From Brasenia schreberi (Eukaryota; Streptophyta; Magnoliopsida; Nymphaeales; Cabombaceae): DNA of 64,000 nt. Location: the NCBI GenBank assembly GCA_036023115.1, contig JAYKKT010000046.1, forward strand, positions 2,430,501 through 2,494,500, read 5' to 3'. The notes under the pieces are model-generated. The model did no database searches. It saw only the letters and a list, made by a program, of their open reading frames with translations, and was not told the origin of the DNA. This document shows positions 32,091 to 44,470 of the stretch, piece after piece; the stretch's first letter is position 1; every line of letters starts with the position of its first letter. Position numbers and translations under genes: made by a program.

Positions 32091-34240
32091 GGATTTATAA
32101 ATAAAAAAATGGACAAAGAAGAAAAGAGTACATCGAGCTATTCGGACTAAATGGTGGAACCTCAAAAGTGAGAAAGAATATATATTTAAACAGAAAGTCC
32201 TTCAAGGAGAACTTTGGAATTATGTTGATATACCCTGTGATATGTAGAACAATATGGCTATACATATTAAGAAAGTGGCGACAGATGTGTTAGGTGTATC
32301 CAAGGGAGGTGTACCGGCATAAAAAGAAGCTTGGTGGTAGAGTGAAGTAGTGCAAAATAAAATCAAGGCAAAGAGGCCATGTTACAAATTACATTATGAT
32401 AAGAAAACTAGTGAAACTTTAGAGGCTTATAAGAAATCAAAGAAGAAAGCGAAAAAAGTTGTTAGTAAAGCAAAAGCTAAAATTTGGAAGGATTTATATA
32501 AAAAAACTCAACTCAAAAGAGGGTAAAAGAGATGTTTTTAGGATAGCTAGGGCTAGAGATAAAAAAAATTAAAGATCTTAATTCTGTTAGATTCATCAAA
32601 GACGAGGATGAAAATATTCTAGTGGCAAATGATGATATAAGAAATAGATGAAAAAACTATTTTTATAAGCTTTTTAATGAAAATAAAGGTGTTAGTATTA
32701 GCTTATAAGAGTTAGCCAAATCAGAAAAGTATATAAACCATAATTTTTACCGACGTATCCAAAAGAATGAAGTCAAAGAGACTCTTAAACATATGAAGAG
32801 TGGTAAAGCAGTAGGACCAGACAATATTCCTATAGAAGTTTGGAAAATACTAGGAGAAATAGGAATCACCTGGCTCACAAGACTATTTAATAAAATATGG
32901 AGAAACCAAAAGATGCTCGAGAAATGGAGAGTGAGTACACTTATACCCATATATAAAAACAAGAGAGACATTCATAATTGTGCGAATTATCGAGGTATCA
33001 AGTTAATGAGTCATACTATGAAATTGTAGGAAAGAATTATCGAACGTAGGTTAAAATAAGTATCAAGTATAACAGAGAACCAATTTGGATTCATGCCAAG
33101 CAAATCTACTATTGAAGCGATTCAGCTTTTGAGACATTTTATGGAACATTTAGAGCAAAAAAGAAAGACCTTCACATGATATTTATTGATCTAAAAAAAG
33201 CTTATGATAGAGTACCAAGGGAGGTTCTTTGGAGAAACTTTGAAAAAATAGGTATCCCATTGACATACGTTAACCTTATAAGAGACATGTACGATGGTGC
33301 AAAAACATGTGTGAGGACTCATGAAGGAATGACAAACTTCTTTGAAGTTAATATTGGGTTATATCAATGATCAACTTTAAGTCATACTTATTTATAATGG
33401 TGATTGATGAGTTAACAAAACATATTCAAGATGAACTACCTTAGTATATGTTATTTGCAAATGACATTGTGTTAATTGAAGAGTCTAAGAAAAAAGTTAA
33501 TAGAAAATTGGAACTATGGAGAGAAACATTAGAAAGCAAAGGCCTTCGACTTAGTAGAAAAAAGACAGAATGTATGGAATGTAAGTTTGATCATTTGGTT
33601 ACTTCAAAGGACATAGAAATTAAAATTGGCACACATTACATCCCCCAAAAGGAAAGTTTTAAATACCTAGGATCAATTTTTCAAAGTGATGGAAGAATTG
33701 ATGGAGATGTCACTCATAGAATTAATGCTGGTTGGTTAAAATGGAGAGGAGCATTAGGTATTCTTTGTGATAAAAAGATACCATTAAAGTTAAAAGGTAA
33801 ATATTATAGAGCAACAATTAGACCTGCCATATTTTATGGTTTTGAGTGTTGGGCAGTTAACCATCAACATTACAAAAGATGTCTCCGACAGAAATGAAGA
33901 TGTTGAGATGGATGAGTGGTTATATAAGAAAACACCATATACATAATGAGGTTATTATAAACAAATTAGGAGTGACACCAACAGAGGATAAAATGAGAGA
34001 ATATAGTTTAACATAGTTTGGACATATAGAAAGAAGATCAGAAGAAGAACCTGTAAGAAAGTATGAAAAACTAAATCTGGAAAGTATTAAAAGAGGTAGA
34101 AGACGACCACAAAAGTGTGGAAAGGAACAATAAAGAATGATCTAGCTTATTGTGAGTTAACTCCTAACATGGCACATGATAGAGCTATGTGGAAACAAAG
34201 AATCCATGTAGCCAACTCGTCTAGTATGGAAAAAGGCTTA
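32091..34240 (+). pseudogene. LINE reverse transcriptase and C-terminal region, multiply broken
   Basis: RT motifs in order are A-V-G-P-D-N-I-P-I-E-V (near 32810), R-V-S-T-L-I-P-I-Y-K-N-K (near 32930), N-Y-R-G-I-K-L (near 32985), N-Q-F-G-F-M-P (near 33078), [12 protein letters not shown] (33179-33214), and the catalytic box F-A-N-D-I-V-L-I near 33455. The box has Asn for the first Asp of F-A-D-D. The C-terminal block R-A-M-W-K-Q-R-I-H-V-A (near 34176-34208) precedes the tail; it resembles the ends of plant RTE proteins. Confidence 0.9.
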
Positions 34241-34250
34241 GTTGTTGTTG

Positions 34251-34290
34251 TTAATTTATTCGTTCCATTTTCAAACTTTATGTATGAATT
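34251..34290. repeat. LINE target-site duplication, right copy
   Basis: It follows the GTT tail directly and matches 31291-31330. Confidence 0.9.
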
Positions 34291-35066
34291 GTTTTGACAG
34301 TTGTGAATGTCTTGATGCAGGTAACACTGTGGGCCCCAAGAAGGTGCCTAAAGCATAGCACCGTTGATGATGCATTATATTATATTATATAAACTTTGGC
34401 TTGTGGGTCAATGCCATCTTTTGTGGCTTGTACCATTGAAAAGCAAGTCTCACCTAAAAGCCTTTTAAACCACTGATATTGTCTATATTATATAAACTTT
34501 TTGTGCTAGAAGGGACATCATCTCTGGAGCTTCGCATGCCATATCTGCAATAATTAGTACATTGGCAAAGTCGGTAATATTATATATATATATATATATA
34601 AGAAAACCGGATCTTTCCCACTTTCGACGTATCCATTTATTCTCACTAATTACTTTTTTATAGTATATATTTAATTTAAAAAGTTTCAAGAGGTTACATA
34701 AAAAAAGATGAAAGATAATGTTAATATACTAATGTTCCCTAAAATTAATGGTCAAAGCACAAAACAAGAATGGTGGACACAATCCAATCTCACACACATA
34801 GAGAGAAAAAAAATGATAAATGCACACACCCATTTTTGCCTAAACATCTTTAAAGATCTCAACAGTTTGTTGAAATCAATGGTTGAAATTTGAATTAGTA
34901 CTTTTTGCATATGTTCATGTACTAATTTGATTTTATCTCAACCGTTGATTTTAAAGATCGAATAATTGAGATCTGAATATGGTTGAGTGTGTGTGGACTA
35001 TGATTGATGTACATTATATATATATATATATAAACAGACATGCATACATTAGCACACATGCACATG

Positions 35067-35098
<32 letters not shown>

Positions 35099-37112
35099 CA
35101 CACCGTCACTGCCATCAACAGCGTTACCAAATAATTTCGTGTTTTGGCTTGTATGCGTTTATTTTCTTAGTTTGACTTTAGCTTCAAAACAATAAATCAA
35201 ACCTTTATTATAAATAGCATTAGAATAAAAGAATGCTATTGTGTGTGTGTGGTTTTCCGAAGTCTGGTGTCTTCCAAATTCTATACCCCACTAAAAGATA
35301 GTGGTAGATTTCTAATCAGCCGTATGATTGTTGGCTACCACTAAAAGAAGTTTTTTTTTAAAGAATAACTGAAACCTAGAACTGTATCCGGTACTTTTAT
35401 TTAAAAAATTGAAAAATATAAATTAAAAAAATCTAGAAGGTTTGGAAGCAGTTTCGGTTTTATAAGAGGTGAAACTGGAACCAAACCAGGTAATCCCCGG
35501 TTCTGGTTTAGAGTTTAGCTGGCTCTTGGCTCGGTCTGGTTTCAATTGGAACCGTTCATGTCCAGGCCCATTGGCTCAAAGATGGCATCCCTGAGTAGTC
35601 TGCTCTTGCACCATGGTGCAGAAAAGAAGCCTTTTGATCAGAAGCTGCAGAGGAGCCCGAACAAGCCATGCTTGGCAGCTCAATGCTCGGCCATTGCGAA
35701 GAAGTGATAAGAACCAGCTTTGCTTCGGCTGGAGCTGAGCTCGTTTTATTGCTATAAAAGTGGGTTTGATCTGAACTTGCTTTCTTGTCATAAATGTCTA
35801 AAAATCAAGCTCAACTAAGACTGGCTCTGTTCAAGCAAGTCCTTCGTTGCCGAGTTGTGAAACTCTTTTTTTATTACAAGAGGAGTCCGAGGCCTAACAC
35901 ACACATGGACCCTCTCGGGCTAGAACTCCTCACCGACAGCAACGGTGCTAGAGTACCCTGTCATTGAGCTAACGCTTTGAGTGCGTTGTGAAACTCTATT
36001 TGTCAAATGCAAGTTTAACATGAAACGAATCAACAGAAAAAATGAAAAACTTCAAACTTTGTACAACAAAGAGGATAGAGAAGGCAAGTTCAATATTTTG
36101 ATCAAAACAAATGATATAAAAATTAAAAATACTCTTAGTTCATTCGTTCTTCTTATTTCTTATACTAACCTCAAGTATTTAAAACTATTTTTTGAGATGC
36201 AAGGTTGTAGGATAATCTGAACCAGCTAAACGGAGCAATGCATGATGCGTCCTGTCCAACAAGACGATACTAGTGAATCTGACAAACAAAAGATATTGTT
36301 GATGCCAAAAAAATAGAAAGTGTGGCAAACTCTCGAAGGACTATAAAGAGGACAATAGTTCAGGCCCACGATACCGAAATGTGTTCGATCAAATTTTCAA
36401 GAACTCATTTATGTCCCGTGAAACCTTATGCATCGTCCTCTTGAGGATGGTAGTAAGAGTTTTTTTTGGCATATATTGCGTCTTGTCGTATTTGAATGAG
36501 TTCCCCGAGTACTATCCAAATTGCATGACCACTTTTAACAGCACCAGATTTAAATCAATGATGAGACCATAATGCTGTGTGGCTGCAAAAGTCGGCAGCA
36601 CAAAAGATGGCTACGATAGAAGAAATGAAGATCAAGTAGATGTGTGAACAGGTAAAAAAGATATTAGATATGTAATGGAACTATTGGAGACAAAATTGAT
36701 GTGGTATTGTTAAAGAAAAATCAGTTCTATAATAAAGTTATTAGAGAAAAAGTTTGACTTTCAAGCAGTTTTCATATTTATGAGAAGGTAAAAAAAATTA
36801 GACAAACAAAAGTTTAAAAGATGACCCAAGTATAAAATGTAGTGGAAGAAAAGGAAATAATCAAAACTTTCTTTATAGAACTAGTATGATATGAGGTAGA
36901 GAACTGTAACAAGTAAATAATATATGCACCCAAATTACTTATAGTGGGTTGAAGTTTGGTGCTAATTTTTGTCTTGCAAAATGTCCAATATGGATTATTA
37001 AACAAACTCTGTCTTGCTTGAGATTCTAGTTGATGCTACCCAAACTCTCATCTATTCCATTGGCATCGTACTAACTGGCACTTCATTTAAAAGCATGTGA
37101 TCTCTCTCTCAT

Positions 37113-37183
<71 letters not shown>

Positions 37184-37955
37184 AGTTAATATGTTTGCTC
37201 ATCCTTAAAATCTCAACCATCTAAAGAGATAAATGATTGAGTTTAAAACAATAAAAGTTGACATGTCAATTAAGCATACTGCAAGAATGTCATTGTGATA
37301 GTAGGATGTATTTGAAGTGCAGCAGGTTAAAGATACCAGATTCGTTTATGTATATATGTTTTTGAATATCAGGTCGTATATGAATCATCATCTAACATAT
37401 TAACTAATATGGATTTTGGAAAAAGTATCAATCTATACAATTTTTTTGGACGAAAACATCAACTTTTTCTTGAAAAAAACTCAATTAATTAGTTTACTTG
37501 TATATATTTATGCACTTAGTGTCACTTGCGAGCCAAGTCATATTACTATAAAATTTAAGAAGGTGAGATACCGGGGTTTCAATCCGTATAAAAGGTATAA
37601 CTTGTTCGAATTAGAAAACATTATAAACCAAAATAACTTGAGAAGTTCTTGATTGGTGTGCGATGCAATGAGGGTTCCATCCAATTACAATTTTGAAAGT
37701 CAAAATATGCTTTGTCATAATAAAAATAACTAATTTAATAAATTAATCGAGTAAGCATGTGAATTTTTATAAAAACATGATTATGAATAACTAATTTACA
37801 GTGGGAAGAAATTCAGTAGAGAAAATCCTCCATTAGCTTGCGCTCTCGTTATTTATTGGAATTATGATGATTAATCGAACAAAAGTAGCACGTACCACAT
37901 TTTCAAAGTCGGGGAAGAGATAGACGGAGACGTTTCGGCTTCGAAGTTCTCGTTC
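34291..37955. other. Long AT-rich intergenic stretch
   Basis: No gene recognised. It holds AT/TA microsatellites at 34580-34600, 34998-35035 and 35070-35097 and a GGTTCCGG-type repeat at 35360-35575. A tRNA-derived SINE-like head on the minus strand lies at about 35875-35985 (its plus strand contains GGGCTAGAACTCCTC). The DNA at 36240-36720 has protein-like runs with many stops that I could not assign. Confidence 0.4.
37118..37179. repeat. (TA)n microsatellite
   Basis: Thirty-one TA units preceded by a short (CT)n run. Confidence 0.95.
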
Positions 37956-39957
37956 TCACTTGAAAAAATAAAATAAAAATGAATGGAAATTGCCTACGCC
38001 TTTGTGTCTGAGCATTATAGTCATAATCGAGACGTTCAGGGATTTTTGGAATCTCTCCCTTCTATCCAATAATGATTTATTGACGCTAAAAAGAAGAAAG
38101 TGTTCGGGGCGTTCCAGAGCGAAGAAACCAGGTTTGTGCTCATCCCGTATCCAAGCAAACAGCCTCTTTTCTCGCCGGAATCTGGCCAACTGTCCTGTTT
38201 TACGGCGGTTCGACAATGCCCACAATTCCTTGTGGCTCCTTTCTTCTTGAGGTTCCTCCGTTTTCATTCTTCACTGCGACCATCTTCTTAGTACGTCGAG
38301 CACGAGAGCAATGGCGCCGCGTTCGAGCTAGAATCGGCTCTGAACGTCTTCCATTGTTCACTAGAATACTAAGTTCTGTGATGATTTAATTGGTGAAGAA
38401 AGACTCAACGGAATCTTATAGTGACGAAATTGATTTCAAAGCGACCTTCCTTTTGCAGACATGTCACTCTCTGGTCTCTGTTGATCTTAGTTGGTTCTGT
38501 AGTTTTCACAAGAGATGGTTTTTGTGGATACCTTTTTCCTCAGAGAGTGTTTGTGGAAGTTGTAAAATGATATATCCAAAAAATTAGCGACCTTTTCGGC
38601 CATAATTCTGGTTTTGTTGATACCCTTCTCGATATGGCCATGTCTCTTTCTCAAGTGGGGTAGCCGGCTTGCTTATATGACTTGAAAACTAGCCGTTGGA
38701 AAGGATAAAGCATAAACACCATAGTTGCAAAAACTGCTAAGATTTGCTCAAGTGCTGTGCATAGCTTTATAACGTCAAATTCTTGTGTAGTTCGTTGAGG
38801 TTTTGTTATTGAATTTAATGGTTTGTGATTTTGGGGAGTCTAGTTCGTGACGATTGGCACCAAGAAACGTTTCATACTGTCACTAGCGACTCTGCTTCTC
38901 TGTGAGGCCTTGTGAACCTTGAGCCCATAGAAATTGAAGGTAAGTTGGAAGTAACCGGATTGTTAAGTTGTTTCTGTCTTTAATTCTCACGTAGAAAGAT
39001 TTGGCGCTATGAATGCTTACGCTGAAGAAATTATCTGCCCCTCTCGGGGAAAAGTTTTTGGCTTTTCTAAGTTCGTTGGCTTTCATTTAATGGATTGCAG
39101 GCAAGTAAATCTTTAAGCAGGTAACATGTTGCAGCTCAAGAAGCCCCATTACTCTTGGTGATGGGAAAGTCACATTAGCCCCAGGCAATCTGGATGGCTT
39201 CAATCTACGGTTTCTGGTAAGTCATTCCAAGAAGGGAATGAAGATTTTCTAGTTTCTCTTCCTTCTATGTTTTACTAATGAAAGTGTTTGAAGTTAGAGT
39301 GGACCCTGGTTTATGTTATCTTTTCTTTCCTCCTGAGTTCCTTAACTACACTGTTCTGGCATACGTTTCGATGTACCTTTTTCGTATTGCACATTGATCA
39401 TCAATAGTCGAACTTTCGATGCGCAGCGTGGACATTGGAGAACGAGATTAAACCACATAAATCTTGTCTCATCATCGGTTTGATCAACCATCTCTTTCTT
39501 TCCATTCCCAACAGAAACGAGTCTTTTTCTTCAAATATTCAGAATTTCATGTTTTGGAAGGCCAAAAAATGGATTTCTTTTATCTCCGCTTTCTTCCCTC
39601 AAAATCACACTAGAGATGGCAATTCTGGGACTCACGTAAGAAAGAACTTATTGGTATGAGAAGAACTTTAAGTGCAAACTCATGTAACTTTTAAGAGAAT
39701 TTAAATTATTTTTAAGAAACTATTTAATTCATGCGTATGTACGAGTTTGTTGGTGGATGCGTACTTCAAATATCATTTCAAGTGACAGAAGTATAAATTA
39801 TGCAGCGGCTGTAATATTGGTCAGTGTCTCACATGAATCATCTGATACAGGGTGTCAGTTGATGTTGGTTATAAAGCTCTTTTATGGGACCTTTGAATTT
39901 CTCAAACTCAAACAAAGATTTGAGATTGGATTTCATGATCAAATGGGTACTTTGCAG
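37956..39957. other. 5' region of the NET/KIP1 fragment
   Basis: I searched this stretch for the first NAB exon (a W-W-W-D-S-H block) on both strands and did not find it. Overlapping open frames on both strands at 37956-38291 are unassigned. The tract may contain leader exons or introns, but nothing proves it. Confidence 0.4.
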
Positions 39958-40594
39958 AGTTTGATGAGAAGATCATATCAATGCTGAAGCTCATAGAAGA
40001 GGATGCTGATTCATTTGCACAGCTTACAGAGATGTACTACAAGAAAAGGCCTGAGCTTGTGAACATGGATGAGGAATTCTACCGCTCATATCGATCACTT
40101 GCCGAGCGCTATGACCAACTAAAATGTGAGATGGGGAGCAAGACTTCGATGCCTTCCGGATGGCTGTTTGCTTCGAAGACCAGCACAGACAAGCCTCTGA
40201 ACAATGTGAATCTTTTGAATTAGAAGATTCTGAGGTGCATGACCCAGAATCGGATGAAGAAATCCATATTGATTACTGCAATAATACCAATAATGGGAAA
40301 TCTGTTGAATGGCAAAGATCTGAGAAAACAAGCCATTATGATGGTGAGATTGATGGTCATCGCGAGTTGATGAAGTTAAGAGAGGAAGTCACGAGGCTTA
40401 CCGAGGAAAATAGGATTGATAAAGCATAGATATTGGAGATGAGCGAAAACAAGAGGGCAGTGATCAGGCAGTTGTGCATGTCAATTGAGATGATGGAGGA
40501 GGAAAATAGAGCAATCCAAAGTGAAAAGTGGGTTTTCCCTGGAAGTTTCTTTAGTGGGGCTTTTGCTTCCTATCTTAATCTTATAGCTCTGTAA
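39958..40594 (+). pseudogene. NETWORKED/KIP1-type actin-binding protein fragment
   Basis: After a good splice acceptor (TTTGCAG) the frame reads F-D-E-K-I-I-S-M-L-K-L-I-E-E-D-A-D-S-F-A, then Y-Y-K-K-R-P-E-L-V and F-Y-R-S-Y-R-S-L-A-E-R-Y-D. This is the second half of a NAB (KIP1-like) domain, which binds actin filaments at membranes. The frame stops at 40221. A second frame, open across 40160-40429, carries an acidic region (S-E-V-H-D-P-E-S-D-E-E-I) and a coiled-coil-like tail L-R-E-E-V-T-R-L-T-E-E-N. It has a TAG at 40427 and resumes with L-E-M-S-E-N-K-R-A-V-I-R-Q-L up to a stop at 40592. The size fits the short NET3 subgroup. The missing first exon, frameshift and internal stop point to a pseudogene. 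A sequencing indel near 40160-40210 could explain the frameshift but not the rest. Confidence 0.8.
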
Positions 40595-43342
40595 TTGATG
40601 ACTGAGATCGTTAAGATACATGGAAAAAAACTTTAGATTATTCAGTAGCCTTTGGTCTTGTAATTAAGGATGTCTATTTATACTTGTTTACACTAAATCT
40701 TCTGATATTATTATTTATGCTCTCTCTCTCCTGTCTGTATATGAATATCCACTGGAGAACAGCAAACGACTTCTCATCATTCGAGAAGCAAAATTGCTCC
40801 GCCATTTCTATAAAGTTCCACCTGTCCCCTTCCTTTATTTATCGTTCTGTCCTCCATGGCCATCTATCAGGTAGAGTAGTTTGAAAGAAAGGAGTAAAAA
40901 GGAATGCAGTCTGATAATTTGACATGAACATCAACATCAAGATAGCCTCAATGGCTATGTATAGCAGCATTAAGACTTTGTAAGAGACTGTCCATCCTAC
41001 TATTTTCGCTCAAGCACACTTAACCATCCTAGTACTATTTTCACTCCATCACACTTAACCACTTATTGCTATGTATAGTATAATACGGATCATATCATAT
41101 CCCAGAGAAATTTTAATATGAAACAAAGCGTGTATTGGATCATGCAAATGTATCGGGCCACATGTCGTATCGCCTACCACAGTTCATATGGCTTGCATGG
41201 TATCATATGATATGGTACAGTATGGTACAGTATGACAATGCGATAAAGGTACGATGTGAGCTAAACCCCATTTTTTGTGAACTTTGGTCTTTTAAAATCT
41301 TTTTTTCTTTATTTTCTTCCATCTAGACTTGTATAGAGAGAGATTTTGCTGCTTAACTTATGAAACTATATTTTTTCGGCCACGTGTGTAATTTGTTCAC
41401 GTTTTGAGATATAAACTTTTATTTTATTTTACTTTTTATTATTTTTGTTACATTTCTTGAATGAATTAATGTTTTTCTTTATCTCACACTCATCTATGTA
41501 CATATAAATCTTTATTTTACTTTGCTTTGATTCAATAACAGATTAGACAAATCATTTCATTGTCAGTTACCTTATTTATTTGTTTATATTATGAATATTA
41601 TTAGTTAATGACAACTTAATGTAGTTTATATAGGTGCTACTACCTTATTGAATAATTAAATGTCATATGATATTATTTTGATTCATAACAGTTGTTCAGA
41701 ATTTTTTAATTTTTTCTATTCTTCTTGATTTTTAAAAATATTCTTACAAAAATTCATGACACATTACGATATGATAAGGCCGTATCGTATTGTAGAAAAA
41801 AATGCTACGTGTATGCTACAAACAACATAGTACTTAACTTTGGAGGTCGGATAAGATCTGGTGCATTAATGCTGAAAGCATCGTATCCTGTGAGTAACTC
41901 ACTGTAAACGTAGCATCACATAACAGCATAATATGATTACACTACGAGTCTAAAGAATGTGGTTAGCTTGAATTAGAGTTAAGAATTCTCATTAAACAGT
42001 ATAAATAGGACTGAATTGTTAATAATTCATCATTGACGACAGTCATTCTCTAGTGAATCTTTATTCTTGGCAAGCTGGGTTCTTCAGACCCCAGGTAAAT
42101 GTGCAAATTGTGCACGCCCCGAGTATCGAACATGTGACCTTCAACTCTGGAAGGCTCTTTAACTACGTTGAGTCGATCGACCACCGACCGAGGAGAACAA
42201 TACTGGCTACTTGATACACTTTCTAGCACATTCTTGAGAATTCAAACACAACACACCCTAAATGACCCAAAATGACGACATTCAAGTTCATGGTAGCCGT
42301 TTAAAGGATGAACTTCATCAGTCTGAACATGGTTGATGTAATGGTGTTCTATTCGATCACTGTTAGGATTGTCCTGAAACTCATTTAGTAGCACTATTTA
42401 ACATCTTCAAGACAACATGTTTATTAATCAGATTACAATTACAATTAGCTTCAAACTTTCATTCTGCCGCAGGACTGGAAATAAGTCAAAAATATTTGAA
42501 TAGATTAATGACAAGCATGTTCTTTAGGCAGCCCCGCACCCTCTTCGCCACTCTGTCCTCATCACAAAGAGTCAAGATCTGCGGTTGGCAGTGAAACACA
42601 AAGACATTACGGAAATTGAATGTGCACAAGAGTTTTGGCACCTTCGGGTCCCCTCATTCACCTTAGCAGATGGACTTTTCAATGTATCCCCACAGAGAGA
42701 GAGTATGAATTTGGATCCGTGTTTCTTTAAGCCCAGTTTAATACTTGCCTCGTAAAAGCTAAGGTGGTCCTAATAATAGATTTCAGCTACCAAGAAGTGT
42801 GTGTGAAGGCAGAGCCCTGCAAGATATGCAGACATCAGGAGAGAGATGTGCATGCTTGGGTAAAGCTATTAGAAGAAAAGCCCTTGAGATTTTGGGTAGA
42901 ACCTCAACGAAATCAATATTCGACAAAAGATGGAATGAGAACTAAAGATTGCAAATCCAGATTGAATTCATAAAACAGTCGATGTGGATCCAATTATTTA
43001 TGGTTCTTTTTCTGTCATCTCATCCAATGAAAGCCAACATATCCCACTGCTTGAATTGTCACGAGGAAGAAAATGAGATGCTTATAAAATCCCAACCTGG
43101 AGAAACCACGTAAAATATGAACAGTAATCATTATTATAAAACCTAAATTGGTGACAAAACATTATTAAACATTAATATACACTTCAAAAGAAGAACTTGG
43201 TATCACACGTTAACCACCCGCAAACACACAAGGCACCACAAGTCCTGAAAGGCTGAAACAAAACACCAATTATACCGTCTAAAATGAAAATATAATCCCA
43301 ACCAAGAATGGAGAGAGAGAGAGAGAAAAACTCTCAGACCAT
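40595..43342. other. Intergenic stretch with GATACG-rich repeat
   Basis: No gene seen. Two stretches rich in ATCGTATC, GATATGGTAC and GTATCGTATTG words lie at 41090-41240 and 41750-41930. Part of the second recurs at 54430-54540 inside a RUNKEL intron. A SINE-like head on the minus strand lies at about 42090-42190 (its plus strand contains GAGTATCGAACATGTGACC). Confidence 0.45.
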
Positions 43343-43793
43343 TTAAAACCAGAACAATAAACCAATGCAGCAGAATGCCCACCGAACAATGTAAGTGAAG
43401 CCCACCAACTTCACTGCCCCAGAAGACAAATTGGCCGGAGAGGACGTCGGAGAGCCGGCAAGGTCGAGCTCCGGCGAGAGCACTACGTCGGAGTTGGGAA
43501 GGCTCAAGCTGGAAGGAATCGTTGGTGCCCCACCGGAGGAAGAGGGGCTACCATCAACAGCCGGAGACGGCAGTTGGGAGAAAATATCTGGCGAGAGTAC
43601 CGGCGGCGGCGCAGAGGCCGGAGAAATCTACTGCGAGGTAGGAAGGAAGGACGGTGAGGCAGAGATGACCGAAAGCCGCAACGGAGTGGAGAGAGAAACA
43701 CTAGCCGTTGATGCAACAACTAAAAGAGAACAACCGCACAACCGCTGATGCAACAACTAGCAAGAGAACAACCGTTAATCTTCCCATCGGCAT
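43343..43793 (-). pseudogene. Arabinogalactan-protein-like secreted protein, disabled
   Basis: On the minus strand an ATG at 43791-43793 opens M-P-M-G-R-L-T-V-V-L-L-L-V-V-A-S, a good signal peptide. A ~37-bp tandem duplication (copies at about 43701-43737 and 43738-43774) then shifts the frame. In the shifted frame a Ser/Pro/Ala-rich region follows, broken once by TAG after P-T-S-Q. It has S-P-A-S-A-P-P-P-V-L-S-P, Q-L-P-S-P-A-V-D-G-S-P-S-S-S-G and V-V-L-S-P-E-L-D-L-A-G-S-P. The end, A-V-K-L-V-G-F then a hydrophobic tail C-C-I-G-L-L-F-W-F and stop at 43343-43345, could be a GPI-anchor signal. This is the layout of a classical AGP (about 140 aa). The family call rests on composition only. The GC-rich DNA also gives a 117-codon open frame on the plus strand, which I take as a shadow. 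Confidence 0.45.
43701..43774. repeat. 37-bp tandem duplication in a signal-peptide region
   Basis: Both units share GATGCAACAACTA (starting at 43710 and 43747) and AGAGAACAACCG. The period of 37 is not a multiple of three. Confidence 0.85.
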
Positions 43794-44224
43794 CTTCAGA
43801 GCCCTCCTTTTCCTTTTAATGATTATGAGAATGATGACATGGATGCATGAGAATGGATGGTGGTGCAATATAGGTGACCGGGCAGACCCGATCAACGGCT
43901 GCTGACTTTCCACGTGGATGCTTTAGATTGATGTTGGTATGTGAAGTTGCATGAGGACAAATTGGTCATTTAACGTTTTCGAATCTAGCCTTGTGTTTCA
44001 TAGGCACTGTAACTACCCTCGTCAGCTCATCTGAGTTCAGGACGGATTGGATTCGATACATATCCATATCCATGTACTATAGCGGAGGCAGTGTTACTAG
44101 TACTGGTACTTTGGATACGGATCAATTAAGTGGAGCTCTCCCCATGGACCAAGTAAGAATCAAACATTCAATGATTTAAAGTGGTTGGGTACTACACAGG
44201 CCTCTTGGATCCAACAACAACTAC

Positions 44225-44470
44225 GAGCCAGATAATGTGTCATGCTAGTTAGCAAACTTAACATAAATTAGATCAACTTTTATTATTTCCTTCTAACTCG
44301 GTTGTGGTCTTTTTCTTCTTCTTTTAATATTTTCGTAATTTAATTTCTCATATATTTTTATTGAAGCTTTCTTTAAATGTTTTCCTACATGTTTAAACCA
44401 TCTTTAATAATTTTTTCTCATTTATCATGTCACCCTCAATTTGTTTCTAATAACCTCATCATCTAATATT
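44225..44470 (-). mobile_element. Degenerate RTE LINE 3' region
   Basis: The plus strand shares TTTGTTTCTAATAACCTCAT, AAACCATCTT and other words, in the same order, with 62336-62560, the inverted 3' part of the RTE LINE. It lacks the GTT tail. Confidence 0.6.

Larger units (their letters stand above)
31331..34250 (+). mobile_element. RTE-type LINE with its 3' end
   Basis: The element has a shortened leader, an endonuclease region, the RT region, a C-terminal region and a tail AAAAAGGCTTAGTTGTTGTTG. GTT-repeat tails are typical of plant RTE elements. Compared with the copy at 10009 it starts further in. It also lacks about 240 bases of leader and endonuclease start, with the joint near 31478 (ATTATGGA-CAAAGTGGGTTGG). 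Many stops and frameshifts show it is dead. Confidence 0.9.

Noticed and set aside
37956..38291. Opposing open frames of 63-103 codons
   Set aside because: No domain, no splice context and no agreement with the NET fragment downstream.
43395..43748. Plus-strand 117-codon open frame in GC-rich DNA
   Set aside because: The minus strand offers a better explanation (signal peptide, Ser/Pro/Ala-rich region, hydrophobic tail). The plus-strand product has no domain.
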